Source: Nipponacmea schrenckii (Eukaryota > Mollusca > Gastropoda > Lottiidae). From it: a DNA stretch of 64,000 nucleotides. Below are positions 27,101-38,610 of this stretch, piece by piece. Position 1 is the first letter of the stretch; every line of letters starts with the position of its first letter. A program made the position numbers and the translations under genes. Location of the stretch: positions 24,715,023 to 24,779,022 of the forward strand of contig CM060200.1 of assembly GCA_030562195.1 (NCBI GenBank). Reading direction: 5' to 3'. The notes beneath the pieces were generated by a model. That model was not told the origin of the DNA and made no database searches. It saw only the letters and a list, made by a program, of their open reading frames with translations.

Positions 27101-27229
27101 TTTTCAATATTCGATTGAATCCATAATTAGAATACAACTGTGTTTAGTTTCTTCACTGTATTTAAGCTACACAATAATCTATCGTTACACACGAACACAT
27201 TGTTAAAGACAATGTAATGTATAGGTCGT
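24151..27229. other. Unannotated DNA, no gene seen
   Basis: The open frame at 25,394-25,624 (plus, 76 codons) has less A/T-biased composition than most but matches no family I recognise and lacks clear splice-site context. A lone B-box-like word (GAGTTCGAATCCG near 26909) has no A box upstream and no cloverleaf, so it is not a tRNA gene. No repeats were recognised. Confidence 0.5.
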
Positions 27230-27239
27230 TCATCTCGTT

Positions 27240-27350
27240 ATGCGTTAAGTTCGGAAACTTTGTTGATGACATGCCCGATCGTAATAAAACGATTTACGTT
27301 TACATCTAGCGATAAGTATACGTCTTACGCAATTACACATGCCTCAAATT
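27240..27350. promoter_or_regulatory. Possible regulatory element with posterior-Hox-like motifs
   Basis: CGTAATAAAACGATTTACG around 27280-27298 contains TTTTATTAC (minus strand), the type of site preferred by Cdx and posterior Hox proteins, next to a second TTTACG-like core. The flanks have several CpG dinucleotides, unusual in this A/T-rich DNA. This is motif-level evidence only. Confidence 0.25.
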
Positions 27351-28746
27351 TAAAGCATAATATAAAGATATGAGATACCAGGTGTATCCATCTATTGGTT
27401 TGTGATACTAATGTATGTACATGACAATAAGATTTTATTCCTGGACGAGCTGTCAAAATTACTTTACTTTAGGATTTCTTAGCAACATCGTACAAAATCC
27501 ACCTCATTTCTAATTTACGAAGTGTAAGTGAAGGTATTAAGTGCTGGGTTCAATAGCAGTCACTGTAATATGATTAAAAGCAGGCTTCAGACAAAAGAGC
27601 ATGAGAAATATTTGACTTCAGTGAAATGTTGAAAAGAAGGTTATCTGATATGTATTACATTTAATGTATTTAGCTTTTATCGTATTGTTACATTGGCTGT
27701 TATTTATTTGTTCTGTATAGACACTGTCTATAGACCAGCTGAATATCGAGTGAGACAGACTCCTTACTTAATCAAGTAATGGTTTAATTAAAGTGGAATT
27801 TGCTTATCGTCGGTGGCTTGAGATTCGTCAATATTTGACTGGAGATACCATTCTAATTTATAGTAAATTTGCTGCATAAACATTTCTCGGTTATAGCATA
27901 GAAACACTTTGTATCCAACTGGTATTAGGATGGGAAGAGAAGGACATGATGCCCGGTCCAATGTCCAGGTCGCGATTATTGATACAGCGAATCTATTATT
28001 GTCTGATACACCCAGGATATTTGTGGTTCCATACAGAAATCTATGTTTGAAAGTCTTGTATTTCCTGAAACAGCACGGACTCGGGGTAAGATCTCATTTG
28101 AGAATAATACAAGATCTGTTTTAATGAGCAAGGGACACTGACTTTTAATATCTCCTAAATTGGCTGATACCTCCCTTGCCGATTTTAGAACATACCCTAT
28201 CTTACCTTAACCTTCACGGTACAAAGTTTAAAGTGTTCTTACCTGAAAAGATAAAAAAGTTAAGATATAAATTAAGTTGGTATATATAATATACAAAACT
28301 ATTGGTGTGGGTCAAAGAGGCTGTCGGAATTTTCAATGCGGCAGTTTGTGCTCGTCAATGCTGATAAACTGATGCTCGTACGTCTAAAACTGTTCGTGTT
28401 ACAAAAATGAGTCGTATAAAATTCATACAAGCCAACAACAAGTAAACTAAATTAGCGGCTCATGAGTTAATGACCTCTTGGGGCACTCGATTGTCAGTTC
28501 CACGTTTATTGACATAACAACCGTATGAATAATAATGAAGTGCTGGATAACAGAACAGTAAGACACGAATGTACCTACTACGTACGCCTGTTTAACGTAG
28601 TCATTTATTAAAGAGATCTTATACATATTCAGTGTTTGAAAAAGATACATTTATCATACTAAGGGATATTTGTCGAACTCTATTCAGTTATTCGTTCAAT
28701 TATATAGCTCCTTACAAATATAACAGTTTTCCCTCATTTGTTTAAC
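27351..28746. other. Unannotated DNA, no gene seen
   Basis: Open frames of 71 codons (27,909-28,124, plus) and 67 codons (28,447-28,650, minus) resemble nothing known. No RNA, mobile element or tandem repeat seen. Confidence 0.5.
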
Positions 28747-28805
28747 TCATTCATTCATTCATTTCTTGTATTCTTATATTCTTTCTGTCATTCATTCATT
28801 CATTT
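28747..28805. repeat. Interrupted TTCA microsatellite
   Basis: Two blocks of TTCA repeats (28747-28763 and 28789-28804) flank about 25 bp of T/C-rich sequence. It resembles the TTTCA/TTCA tail of the SINE in this window, so it may have grown from a SINE tail, but no SINE body adjoins it. Confidence 0.7.
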
Positions 28806-31800
28806 ACCAGGGATTCGCCAATTTGAAATGTTACAGATACGGCGTTATGGGTGGTTATAGACAAACTTGACTGTGAAGAGATGAACTTGTTGTTGGTGAT
28901 AAGACCAACATAGATTGTATTGTATTTAAAATCTCGGTTTGGTTTCGCTAAGATAAAGGTTATACATTCTATTAAATTCAATGTAGCTGCTCATTCGAGA
29001 TTATTGTCTTTATGTTACATAGTGTCCATAGTCAGATTTCATTGTAATAGGATCGGTACAATCCATTTTTACTGAAGGTCCAGCCCCGGCCCGAAACACT
29101 TGCCCACCCTGTGGCTACAGTTGGCACAATTGCTTGTGCTTCTAAATTGGCTGAATGGTAAACATGTCTTTCCTGTGGCCATATTCTGAAAAACATACAC
29201 AAGTTCCAGTTATTTTATTGATCAATCACTAAAATTGATTTTAAAATGAGTTTATATTATTCAATCAGATAACTGTATTTCTTAAAATCTGGTTTGTATT
29301 TCAGCTAAATTTGAGCTAGATTCTTGTTTAAAACGTTCTTGTACAATTTTAATTATGTACTTGTTGAATTTCTCCATGTGTTAAAAACATTTTATTGTTT
29401 TTGGTCACAAAAGGGAAGTTTTTCTCACTATAGCCTATTTACTAAGCTATTAACACTTATTCTAATAGCCACTTTCTTCAAACGGCAATTATCACGAACA
29501 CGAAGCTACATAAAGGAACAAAAAATAAAATGTTTGTAGAAATGGTCTTTGATAATTAATACGAAACAAGCGAGAGTGATGAATGTCTTAAAAAGAAGAG
29601 ATTGTAAATGGCAAATATTGTTATTCCTAGAAAACTAGTAAAAACGCGTTCAACTGTTAGGTTTGTTGGGAAATAAGTTGATGAAAGCTTGAGTCTGTTT
29701 TGTATTTGTTAAAACAATAATTGTATTAGGTTGCTATCTGGACACTGTAATGTAACCGTATTCATTCAATAGAAAACATTAGCTTGAGTTGAAATGTTTC
29801 ATTATCAAATGAACCCAAGGACGATTGTGGCATCTGGCAATTTACCAAGTTACAGCCACAGACAAATAGTTGTCTCTGATTTATCACAAGCATGCTCGGA
29901 TTCTAAATTTATAATAGAACTGTATCGAACCAAAACAACATTTATATCAAGAACTTTAATCATGTACAATTCACATTCGGTCTAGAACCAATAAGGCAAT
30001 AAAAACATTCGCATAAATGTGATATCTGGATGGCAATTGATAGGAGCCATGACACTGATTTTCTAAAAAGAATCCCCACAATGAGAGGTATAGTATTTTT
30101 TTTTTTTGCCCACCGAAACCTGAAGTGGAAAGTAGCCTCTCTATATCCTGCGCACACAACCACCTCCAATAAGCGACCACAATAAAGTCCCCCCTACGAC
30201 TGCACATGTATGAGTAAGGTTCTACTGAGACTTCTCTAAACTAGATACTTTCCAAAATCAATGATACAAAGTGTATCTATGGAATTGGATGAAGTGGAAA
30301 TGTAAGCAATATCTTCAAGCAAGAACGATATCATCAATCCGAGTAGTAACCATATCTGGAATTGGTAGGTCCACATCAAATTGTTTGTTACAGTATGTTT
30401 CAGTCAGCAGTGTAAGAAACAATGTGGAAAATTTCTTACTGTTTTTATCACAAAGAGAATAATCGACTAGAGGCTATTCCCCTTATCATGATGTCATAAT
30501 GTCTTTAAACGTGCACACCTAAATGTAATAGCAAAAAACTTAAATCACCGAAAAAGCTTTCAACTTTTGTTTTCTGCGATTGCCACATTTCAAGGCACTG
30601 CACAATACTAATATAAAATATATCAAATGTAATGGTCTGGTTGAAGTATGGTATTGTATATCTTAACAGTTGTCATATAAATAGTTGGTATGTTGAAGGC
30701 TTAGGTCACTTGGGAAATCATAGCAATATACAGAACGTTCTCTCTGTTAAATAAACATACAGTTACAAAAAGGCTGTATCATAAAGATGTTATCAAGTTA
30801 ACTGAAGAGTTAATTAATAATGTTGGTGATTAAAGGAAAATTATTCAATCAAATGATGAGATAATCTCTTCGGTATGTAAATAGAACTGTGAGATCACTT
30901 AAGGCATCAAAGATTTAAATCTCTGATACATAATTTCCTGTCTTTAGATCTCGGTTATCCTGACATTTCAAAATCAAGGAGAACCATGCCAAATATTTTG
31001 CAAGGTAAAGGGTAAAACCTATACATATATCAATTAGAGAAGTGTGTCCGTACTTTATCTTAAAGTTTAAACTTCAAGTATCTTGCTCCCTATGGTTTTA
31101 CTGATCGCGAAAGTGGAACCACAGACATCTGAAAACTGAAAATTGGAAACGTGCAATTTGGTGCTATCAGTGTCCCCGACGAGAATACAATTCTTAGAAA
31201 AACCTCTTTACGATCCCTTTAAGGCAGGTTACAAATCCTGTTACTTCTTTATTGGAATTCCTTCATCCGTACATCATCAAAGCCCAGTAATATTTGGACA
31301 CGAACTCTCCAGACATGTCCTGGAGTTGTTCAAATTTTATAACTTATCGGATACACTCAAATCACTCAATGCTGTGGAATCTATATATGGAACGAAACAA
31401 TAAATTTTGCCAATATTTTTCAATTTGAAGGGATTCTGTGTTATCAAATGAAACATTGTACAATTAACTTGTTGTCAATTCTTATTGGTCTATTTTAGTC
31501 TTATTGTAACACATTTCAATTGCAATCTCTAATCCTAGGATATACCCACTAAGAGGATTCAGCGAAGATGTAATGTGTTGAACTTATGACACACAAGGTG
31601 CTGTTAGCGCTCGTGACATTCCATATCGCTTTGACATTCTTATACTGTACTTTTATATATATTTTGCATTTTCTCTTTATCCCTTACATATGCAATCGTA
31701 TCTTTTTACTAACCCGACAGCATTCTGGCTATATTCTATGTATTTGTCTTGATATTAGACCACTTATCGATTATATTCTTGTCTTATTATAGGTATGCAT

Positions 31801-32156
31801 TACATTTATCTTGATCTTAAATCATTTATCAAATACATTCTTGATTTATCATTTATTTTTATTCCACATTCGTATTCTTACATTTATACTATAAGTATTA
31901 TTATTATAATTGTGTGTCTGTTATTTGTGAATTCGTAGACAGCATTTTTAAGACAGTGTACATTTATATATCATAATCCCATGTTCTATTCTGCTTTCAG
32001 CAACAATTCAAATTAGAACTTGAATCATTAATGTGGGTGTAACGTCTAAATCGTGTTTTTCGGCATCTGTCTGAAATACTTATTAAAAATATATTATTGA
32101 TATAAAAGTCCTTTTTAATATAACATGATTTTTGGTCGGGTTCTGTTTGGTTTTAT
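28806..32156. other. Unannotated DNA, no gene seen
   Basis: The locally G+C-richer patch 29,075-29,175 (a CCAGCCCCGGCCCG word at about 29,080) has no recognised identity. Open frames reach 86 codons (31,143-31,403, plus) without family resemblance and that one lacks an ATG at its start. A poly-T run lies near 30,097. No repeats or RNA genes recognised. Confidence 0.5.
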
Positions 32157-32197
32157 CCATAGAGTTATATAATAATAATATGTTTATAACTCTATGG
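32157..32197. repeat. Perfect 13-bp inverted repeat, short loop
   Basis: CCATAGAGTTATA at 32157-32169 is the exact reverse complement of TATAACTCTATGG at 32185-32197, with a 15-base A/T-rich loop. It could extrude as a cruciform or form an RNA hairpin. No flanking target duplication is obvious, and the stem is too short for a typical microRNA precursor. Confidence 0.6.
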
Positions 32198-32300
32198 TTT
32201 TATCTTACCTAACTTACATCAATTTTTTATTATATGTAGGAGTATATAAGGCTTTTATTTCATACGAGAAATAATATTATGTTAAAGTGTGATTTATATC

Positions 32301-32369
32301 GAGAAACCGGGTTGAAAAATCCGAAAGTTCATCTCGACCTTTGCCGGGACCTTCTTACTGCGGCTCCCT
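32301..32369 (-). mobile_element. SINE fragment, 5' head with internal deletions
   Basis: On the minus strand this carries the head-to-body junction of the SINE (AAGGTCGAGATGAACTTTCG is shared exactly). The copy has lost short pieces that include the B box and most of the A box. GGGAGCCGC at its 5' end still matches the element start. It cannot be transcribed from its own promoter. The downstream body and tail are absent. The 87-codon minus-strand open frame that ends here is not a gene. Confidence 0.8.
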
Positions 32370-34296
32370 CTAGAAGTATGAGAAAACTCTGTCGTTTAAT
32401 ATCACAGTTAGTAGATATCAGAAATATCAGATTGAAAAGACAATAAGTATGATTATCTTTATTTATTGTAACACTGTGAACATAGATCTCAACAACCAAT
32501 GCTGTTTGATTGAATAATATTCCAGCGTCGGAATGCCTTTGAAGTTCTTCAGTAACCTCGCAAAATAAGCAATATAAAATTGTTTTTACCATTATTAGAG
32601 TGTTTATCTTGAGTCTATGACGAACAAAATTTTTTTTGAATCTTCTGTGGAAAGTTAATAAATCTTCTCTAACAAGACGATAGTTGGAATTGAAACCACT
32701 AGAAGCTTATCAATAAATCTTTAAAACATATTTATATTGATAGATATTGCGAAACTAAATACTAGTAACCTTATGATGATTACATTAAACGATTGAGATA
32801 AATGTTCTAGTGAAGATCATAATCCGTTAAACTGGGGGGCATACGAAACTACGTCCTTTACTTGTACGGAGTTTCATATGAGTATAGAGTATTCACGACC
32901 AGATCACCTATACTTTTGTTATAGGTATTCGTTAACTTAAACTAGACATGCAGCTTGAATTATGAACTTCATTCCAATATTCTGCTGATGAGCGGTGGTA
33001 TTCATTGTCTTAAAATAGACAGCTTCAAGTTGGGATTTTATCCTCATGCAGCAAATGGGGCATCAAACAGTTGTAGACTACGTCTTGTTAACGTGGGCTA
33101 TCAATATCAATACAAATGACGATACTTTTTATTTCGAAACCTACTTTCAAAATAGAAGTTCTTAAGATTCGTAAAAATAACTTTGAATCATGGATAATTA
33201 TGGAAACAAGTGGATAAGAAAGCTAAAATTTCGACAAGTTGTGAACACTATTACTGATAAGTATAAAAGAAAAGACCCCTTTTTTAAAACCAAGTTACGA
33301 TTTACCCTACGAAAGAGTCGAATCTATCCCTTTAATCTAGTGCTAAGTAAAATGCATTTTGATCAAAGATGATTTTAACACGTCCTTATTAGACATATGT
33401 GAGCTAAGAAGCTTGGAGTCAAGGCCCTTAAAGTTTATCAAACTGGGCTGAAAGCTTTTAAATCGCATGTAATCATTTACCAGTTGACTTCACGTAGCGA
33501 TAAGTCTAGGATAGCAATTTCAAAACCCAATGCTTTATGAACTATTAAGTATTGATGAGTCGATTTTAAAGCATCATATCGACTTTATCTAATAAGAGCA
33601 ATGTAGCAAAACCAATGGTAGACTTCATATATTCAATATTAAAGTGTTTGTGATGAGGATTTCTAAAAAATGGTTTTTACTATTTGATTCGATAATGCAC
33701 CGTTTAAATTTTCAGTCAAACGTCTGTGGCTCCTGCAGTTCCACTAAAACCTTTTTTCACAAAGGGGCTTATAAAGTACACGATTCTAATATCTGATTCC
33801 CTAATTCACATAATAAGTTAATAAAACCGCTTTGCAACCCCTTTAAATCAATGAATGACAGGTTACCTTGGTGTATCCATGAACAAGCATAAATTCAAAC
33901 AGTCATGAATTCAAAAACCATGTGATGTTGGAGAAGTAACTTATCCATCGAGGTTTGATATGTCAAATTTAATACCGGTAGATCTTTTAAATGTTTAAAA
34001 CCATAACATGTATACATCAAAAATAGTTGCATGAATAATTGATCAGACGCAGGTTACGTTGAAATAATGTTTCAGATCAATGATATTCAAGGATTCCTGT
34101 CATTCAGAAGATACTGAGATAGGGCGAGGGTGTCTCAGCTGTGACTATGATTTTTCTGAAGAATAATTATACCCTTTCATTTGGTTCAGATATTTAGTTA
34201 GCGAGTTCATCTATTTTGCCCATACGCTATAATACATACATCTAGGCATCAGTTTATGTCTCGTCAATGGGGCCCATCATAGATATCCCGTGTTTC
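32370..34296. other. Unannotated DNA, no gene seen
   Basis: Open frames are at most 60 codons apart from the one overlapping the SINE fragment. No recognised family, RNA gene or tandem repeat. Confidence 0.55.
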
Positions 34297-34362
34297 TTCT
34301 TCTTCATTAGTCCATTAGGTACATGAGAGCAGGACGTAAAACTCCATTTATTTTATTTAAAT
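34297..34362 (+). mobile_element. SINE fragment, 3' end, plus strand
   Basis: The sequence CTTCATTAGTCCATTAGGT followed by GCAGGACGTAAAACTCCATT matches the last 60 bp or so of the complete SINE, in the opposite orientation to the other well-preserved copies. The tail continues as TATTTTATTTAA. Head and body are absent, consistent with a 5'-truncated insertion. Confidence 0.78.
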
Positions 34363-35640
34363 AATGATGTTGGGGGTAAATTAGATTGTATGAACTGCCT
34401 TAACATATCAACAGAAGAAATGGGAGTTTCCTTCACCAAACGCCAGATCATGAAACGACACTCAAACTTTTTTAATTTAAATCAAACTGAATTCAATAAC
34501 GACGGAACTAACTAAGATAAAAATCTTAAAGTAATAAAATCGAAGCGGGGAAACATTGAGAAATAAGGATGCTAATCAGAGCTCAGAACAATAGACTTGT
34601 TAAACGAGATAGATATATAGACTGGATCAATAGGACCTCTATTGTATACTTACATGCTCGACATCTAAAAGCACTTATGTTTAATATAAGAGGTTTTCAG
34701 ACTATTAAGTTTATGATGGCGTGGACTTTTAAGGAGTTTACACTTTAAATTGGAGTGCTGGAATGCAACATATGGCAAATTAAAACAAACGAAAGCAGGA
34801 AAGTTACTCCGATATCTATATTCTCAACGCTTAATTAATTAAATGAGTTTCAAGGGAGCCTTAAACAGACTTGAAACTTCACATACAGTTACATCAAATC
34901 TAGTCATGATTAGATCTTTCTAAATGGAATATGAAATGAAGACATTGGTGGCGGTTTATATACCAACAATTGACCTCTCTTTCCTGTATTGACGTGAATG
35001 GCAACAGAACGACACTTCGTACTGGATATCCTCAATACGGTGGATGCTCTTCCTGCAGCCCAATTTAATGTCATTTTGCAGTGGGATTAGATTGACGTTC
35101 CTTGTAGAGAATCTACCTAAGCAATGTCTATGTTTACACCAGTCATAGAGAAACAGGAAGTGCTATGGTGAAAACCTGAAAACTAGCAAATTCAATATCT
35201 GATAAAAAGAAAGAATAGCAATTTGAATCGTTTTTGGTGATATCGAGATGCACTTTTTGAAATAACTAAACAAGTATAATTGGTATTTCAGACTAGCAGT
35301 TATCACATGGAAATCAGAATTACGACGATTGTGTAGATATGCGTTCAAAAGATAATAACTTTTTGAGTGGCAAATTAGAAATTTGCCACTCTTTGTTTTC
35401 ATTAGACTTTTTTTTTTTGGGAAGCTCCCTAGCCCAACTCGAAAATGGTATAGAAATTTGGTTTGAAAAATACGATAAGATACGTACTGGAATAGAAAAT
35501 GAATATATAAAACTAAAAATTTTACGCATCAGTAGTTAGTAATTGCATAATAATAATTGAATAATTACATTACTTTGTTGCTAATTATCCGATCGCTTTG
35601 AAAATGACAGAATATAGAGAAGTCGCCTATAGAAATAAAA
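34363..35640. other. Unannotated DNA, no gene seen
   Basis: Two overlapping antisense open frames near 35,320-35,540 (69 and 66 codons) are read through a T-run and look fortuitous. No element recognised. Confidence 0.5.
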
Positions 35641-35730
35641 CCGCATCATAAAAAAAATTTCTACCACTTCCGGTTCTTGCGTGAGAACTTCCGGTTTTTT
35701 AGAACCGCATTGGGTCAATCAGCTTCCGGT
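35641..35730. repeat. Dispersed repeat A, copy 1
   Basis: Begins CCGCATCATAAAAA and contains two to three CTTCCGGTT words plus TTTTTTAGAACC. A diverged copy lies at 36188-36289. The repeated ACTTCCGG core is also the consensus for ETS-family factors, though in a repeat this may only reflect the element's own sequence. Confidence 0.75.
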
Positions 35731-35983
35731 GTATGTAAGAAATCAGTACAAAAGCTATACATATATACTATCAGGCATAATTAGAACCCTTTTAGGATAA
35801 AAAATCCAAACCGAAAGTGATACTTTATGTGTCATCACAGAACGGTAACATTCAGCAAAATTTTAATAAGTCCGCTAATTTTTATTCCATTTGTCCGATT
35901 TTGGTGTTTTTCGAAACCTTGTTACTTTATCTAAAACTTGTTGGGAACAGAATTTTAATTTTCAAATTTATTTTTTTTTTAAT

Positions 35984-36046
35984 GCCCGATTGAATTTTAT
36001 TTGAAAATTCAAAAGGCCAAATCAAATGACCTTGACCTTCAATGAC
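35984..36046. repeat. Dispersed repeat B, copy 1 (AGGTCA direct repeat inside)
   Basis: Shares TTGAAAATTCA, then AAGGC, then ATCAAATGACCTTGACCTTC with the copy at 36128-36187, offset about 141 bp. On the minus strand it reads AGGTCAAGGTCA (36027-36038), a DR0 arrangement of nuclear-receptor half sites. Confidence 0.75.
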
Positions 36047-36127
36047 CCTGAATTTTTCAAGTAGAATGTTCTTGACCTAAGCTATCCACACATATGCCTA
36101 TTATGATCGACAACAATTTTTGGGGTA

Positions 36128-36187
36128 CCCGTTTTAGTTTTTTGAAAATTCACAAGGCTATATCAAATGACCTTGACCTTCAATGAC
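36128..36187. repeat. Dispersed repeat B, copy 2
   Basis: Second copy of the 60-bp unit. TGACCTTGACCT at 36168-36179 is unchanged from copy 1. It abuts copy 2 of repeat A directly at about 36187/36188, so the two repeats probably belong to one larger composite element. Confidence 0.75.
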
Positions 36188-36289
36188 CGCATCATAAAAA
36201 TTGTTCTACTACTTTCGGTTTTTGCGTGAGAGCTTCCGGTTTTTTAGAACCCTGCTGGGATCTGCACAGATATCAATAGGAGCTTCCTG
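36188..36289. repeat. Dispersed repeat A, copy 2
   Basis: CCGCATCATAAAAA, then GCGTGAGAGCTTCCGGTTTT and TTAGAACC, matching 35641-35730 with about 12 extra bases near its end. A perfect CRE palindrome, TGACGTCA, follows at 36305-36312. Confidence 0.75.
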
Positions 36290-37491
36290 TTGAGCCCCAG
36301 TCGGTGACGTCATAAAAGACGTTAGATTTAGTGGAATTGCAAGCTACAACATCTATCCATGTTTGATATAGTAGATAAATTTCAACCTCTTGTTTTATTC
36401 ACAAAAATAAATATTATTTGGTGGAACCTTAAAAACTTTCTCATTACTATGCAATTAACTTTAAACTGTGGTGTAACAATATTACATGATAAAACTTCGC
36501 GTATATTTTTTGAACCCATAGAGGTTGTTTGCCACTCTCGGAACTGTTCACAGTTCTAGTATAACATTGTTTTTATTGAGTTACATACAGCACGTCAAGT
36601 GTTCGTACTCTTGGTGGTTTTGCTTTTATCTCACCAAAACCGGAGCCACATTGTGACACAATTTATCAACTCAAAAGAGTCTTTTGTCTATTTTTAACTA
36701 GGTGAATTACGGTGTAAACCTTGATGACATAATTGTATGTTTACAAGTGTGTGAGGAAAACTTTATGTCTCGGAATACAACTGAAATACTCTTCAATAAA
36801 ATGATTTATATGAAATAAGTTACTAACGCGCTATAAATACCTGCTGTGACTGGATAAGTCAAATTCACACCTCTTTCCGAGAATCCCCCTCACGAATTAC
36901 TGTAGAATATATGCGCTTGAAACGCAACTATCATTATCGTTACACTGAGGCATTTTAAGACAAAATATTGGATCTGATTTGCCACACATTTTGACTTTGG
37001 ACTTGATTGGCAATAACCGAGATAATCTCACACCTTCCGACTTCAAGGAGATGCACGATTACTCTTAACATTATATAAACATTCTTAGTTATCATTGCAA
37101 ACCAGAAATTTCTTCTCGGCCAAAAAATCTAACAACTTTTCAACAAGTGGAATTTTTAGCTTTCTATTTTGATTAATAATAAACTGTGCAGCTTTTTAGA
37201 TTCCATATGGTGAAGATTGGTTAGGTTTTTTATTGCAATATACTTGAGATTTTGAAAGCGTGGGCAATGACATGTTTTTAATTCGTTATACCTTTAGGGA
37301 AAACTTAAACTTTGACACTTTGATTGTTTCTTGATATTATTTGAATTAAAAATAAAATGGAGTTTTGCGTTTCATCTGGGTGAAGCGAATGTCAATTACA
37401 ATATACGCAAATAAACTATTAAATGGCAATACGTATTGTTTAAACTAAATATTTATAGACGATTTGATTTTTTAAACCTTTTTTTTTTCAT
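36290..37491. other. Unannotated DNA, no gene seen
   Basis: An isolated TGACGTCA palindrome lies at 36305-36312. At 37344-37360, AAAATGGAGTTTTGCGT resembles the SINE 3' tail and may be a very degraded minus-strand fragment. Otherwise no gene, RNA or repeat was recognised. Confidence 0.5.
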
Positions 37492-37720
37492 TAAATAAAA
37501 ATGAATTGAGTTTTACGTCCAACTCTTTTGCTCCTAATTGGCTAGTGAAGACGGGCAACGCCATTCAGGAAGCAGGAGGGAAATTTTGCCAGGATAACGG
37601 CATTAGCCTTCTCTTTTTTCGATTTCTTGTAACACAGTCTGTAACAAAAGGGGCCTCTGTTTATTGCCCAATCTGAACAAAAAGATTTTTTTTTAATGCC
37701 TGCCCCTCTAACCTGCAAGG
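37492..37720 (-). mobile_element. SINE fragment lacking the tRNA-like head
   Basis: This copy aligns over about 230 bp with the body and 3' part of the complete SINE: TTTTACGTCC tail, GTGAAGACGGGCAACGCCAT, GGAAATTTTGCCAGGA and CGGCATTAGCC are shared. The alignment fades after the ACCTGCA word near 37715, so the head with the A and B boxes is missing. It has indels and a T-run insertion (37685-37694), so it is older than the 24-kb copy. Confidence 0.87.
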
Positions 37721-38610
37721 CCTAAGTCAACTGTATAGTAGTCCGACACTGTATACTGTAAACGTATAAATGAGTCGATATAAAACGTGCTTTTTTCATA
37801 TTTATTACAATCTTACTATCGCCATTCTACATGTTACTACAACTGCTTTACCACAAACGTCGCTTGGTTAAAATTTAATTTGAAAAGAGGAAAAAGAAGT
37901 CATGTTAGGAAAATGAGAATTTATTGTATTAAGGGTACTTCCGAAATATGTTTTCCTACATCCTGTTTTTCCATTCTCATTTATGTGTATCGATCAAAAG
38001 GTTCACATTCAACAAAAGTAGTTATCGGACGATCAAATTAGAGACAACGTTTACATAACATTGTTTTTCATTGATTCATTTCGCTATGCTGAAAACACTA
38101 TTAGTTGTGTTTATGTTATCCAAATTGTGGAATTCAGGGGAATTATTATCAGACTATACCTACCTACCACATTGAAGACCATGATCACAGTAGCACCTAC
38201 AATATCTGAACGGGATCTCGTCAGAAATAACTTTTGTCCAACATGTTTGCAATGGATGGGCATTTGAAGATGAAAACCCAACGCATCCTGTAATGAGGAG
38301 CTGTTAAGGAATCTCTAAATACCGATGTAGATTAAAATTGAATAATATTAACACAACGTTAACCCACAATAATCTTAAATACCCTTTTATGAGGTTCCGA
38401 TGCCTCAGAACCATATGTGGGCATATCCATTTAAATTGATGATATTGGATGCTGTTTATTTCTGGTCAATTTACAAGCTGAAGATATCAATATAAACAAT
38501 TACTTGTCTTCTTCTGCTCAATTTTCTACTAATATTTACTCGGCCAATTACTTACTCGACTTCTTGGATCAATTTTACACTCAATAAATCACAAGTATCA
38601 TAATATGTCT
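37721..38610. other. Unannotated DNA, no gene seen
   Basis: Two successive plus-strand open frames (37,787-38,041 and 38,061-38,267; 84 and 68 codons) lie in different frames and match no family. No repeats recognised. Confidence 0.5.

Noticed and set aside
32329..32592. 87-codon minus-strand open frame
   Set aside because: It ends in the SINE fragment, lacks similarity to any family, and no splice or promoter evidence supports it.
35320..35540. Overlapping sense and antisense open frames
   Set aside because: Mirror frames across a T-run and A/T-rich DNA commonly stay open by chance; neither peptide is recognisable.
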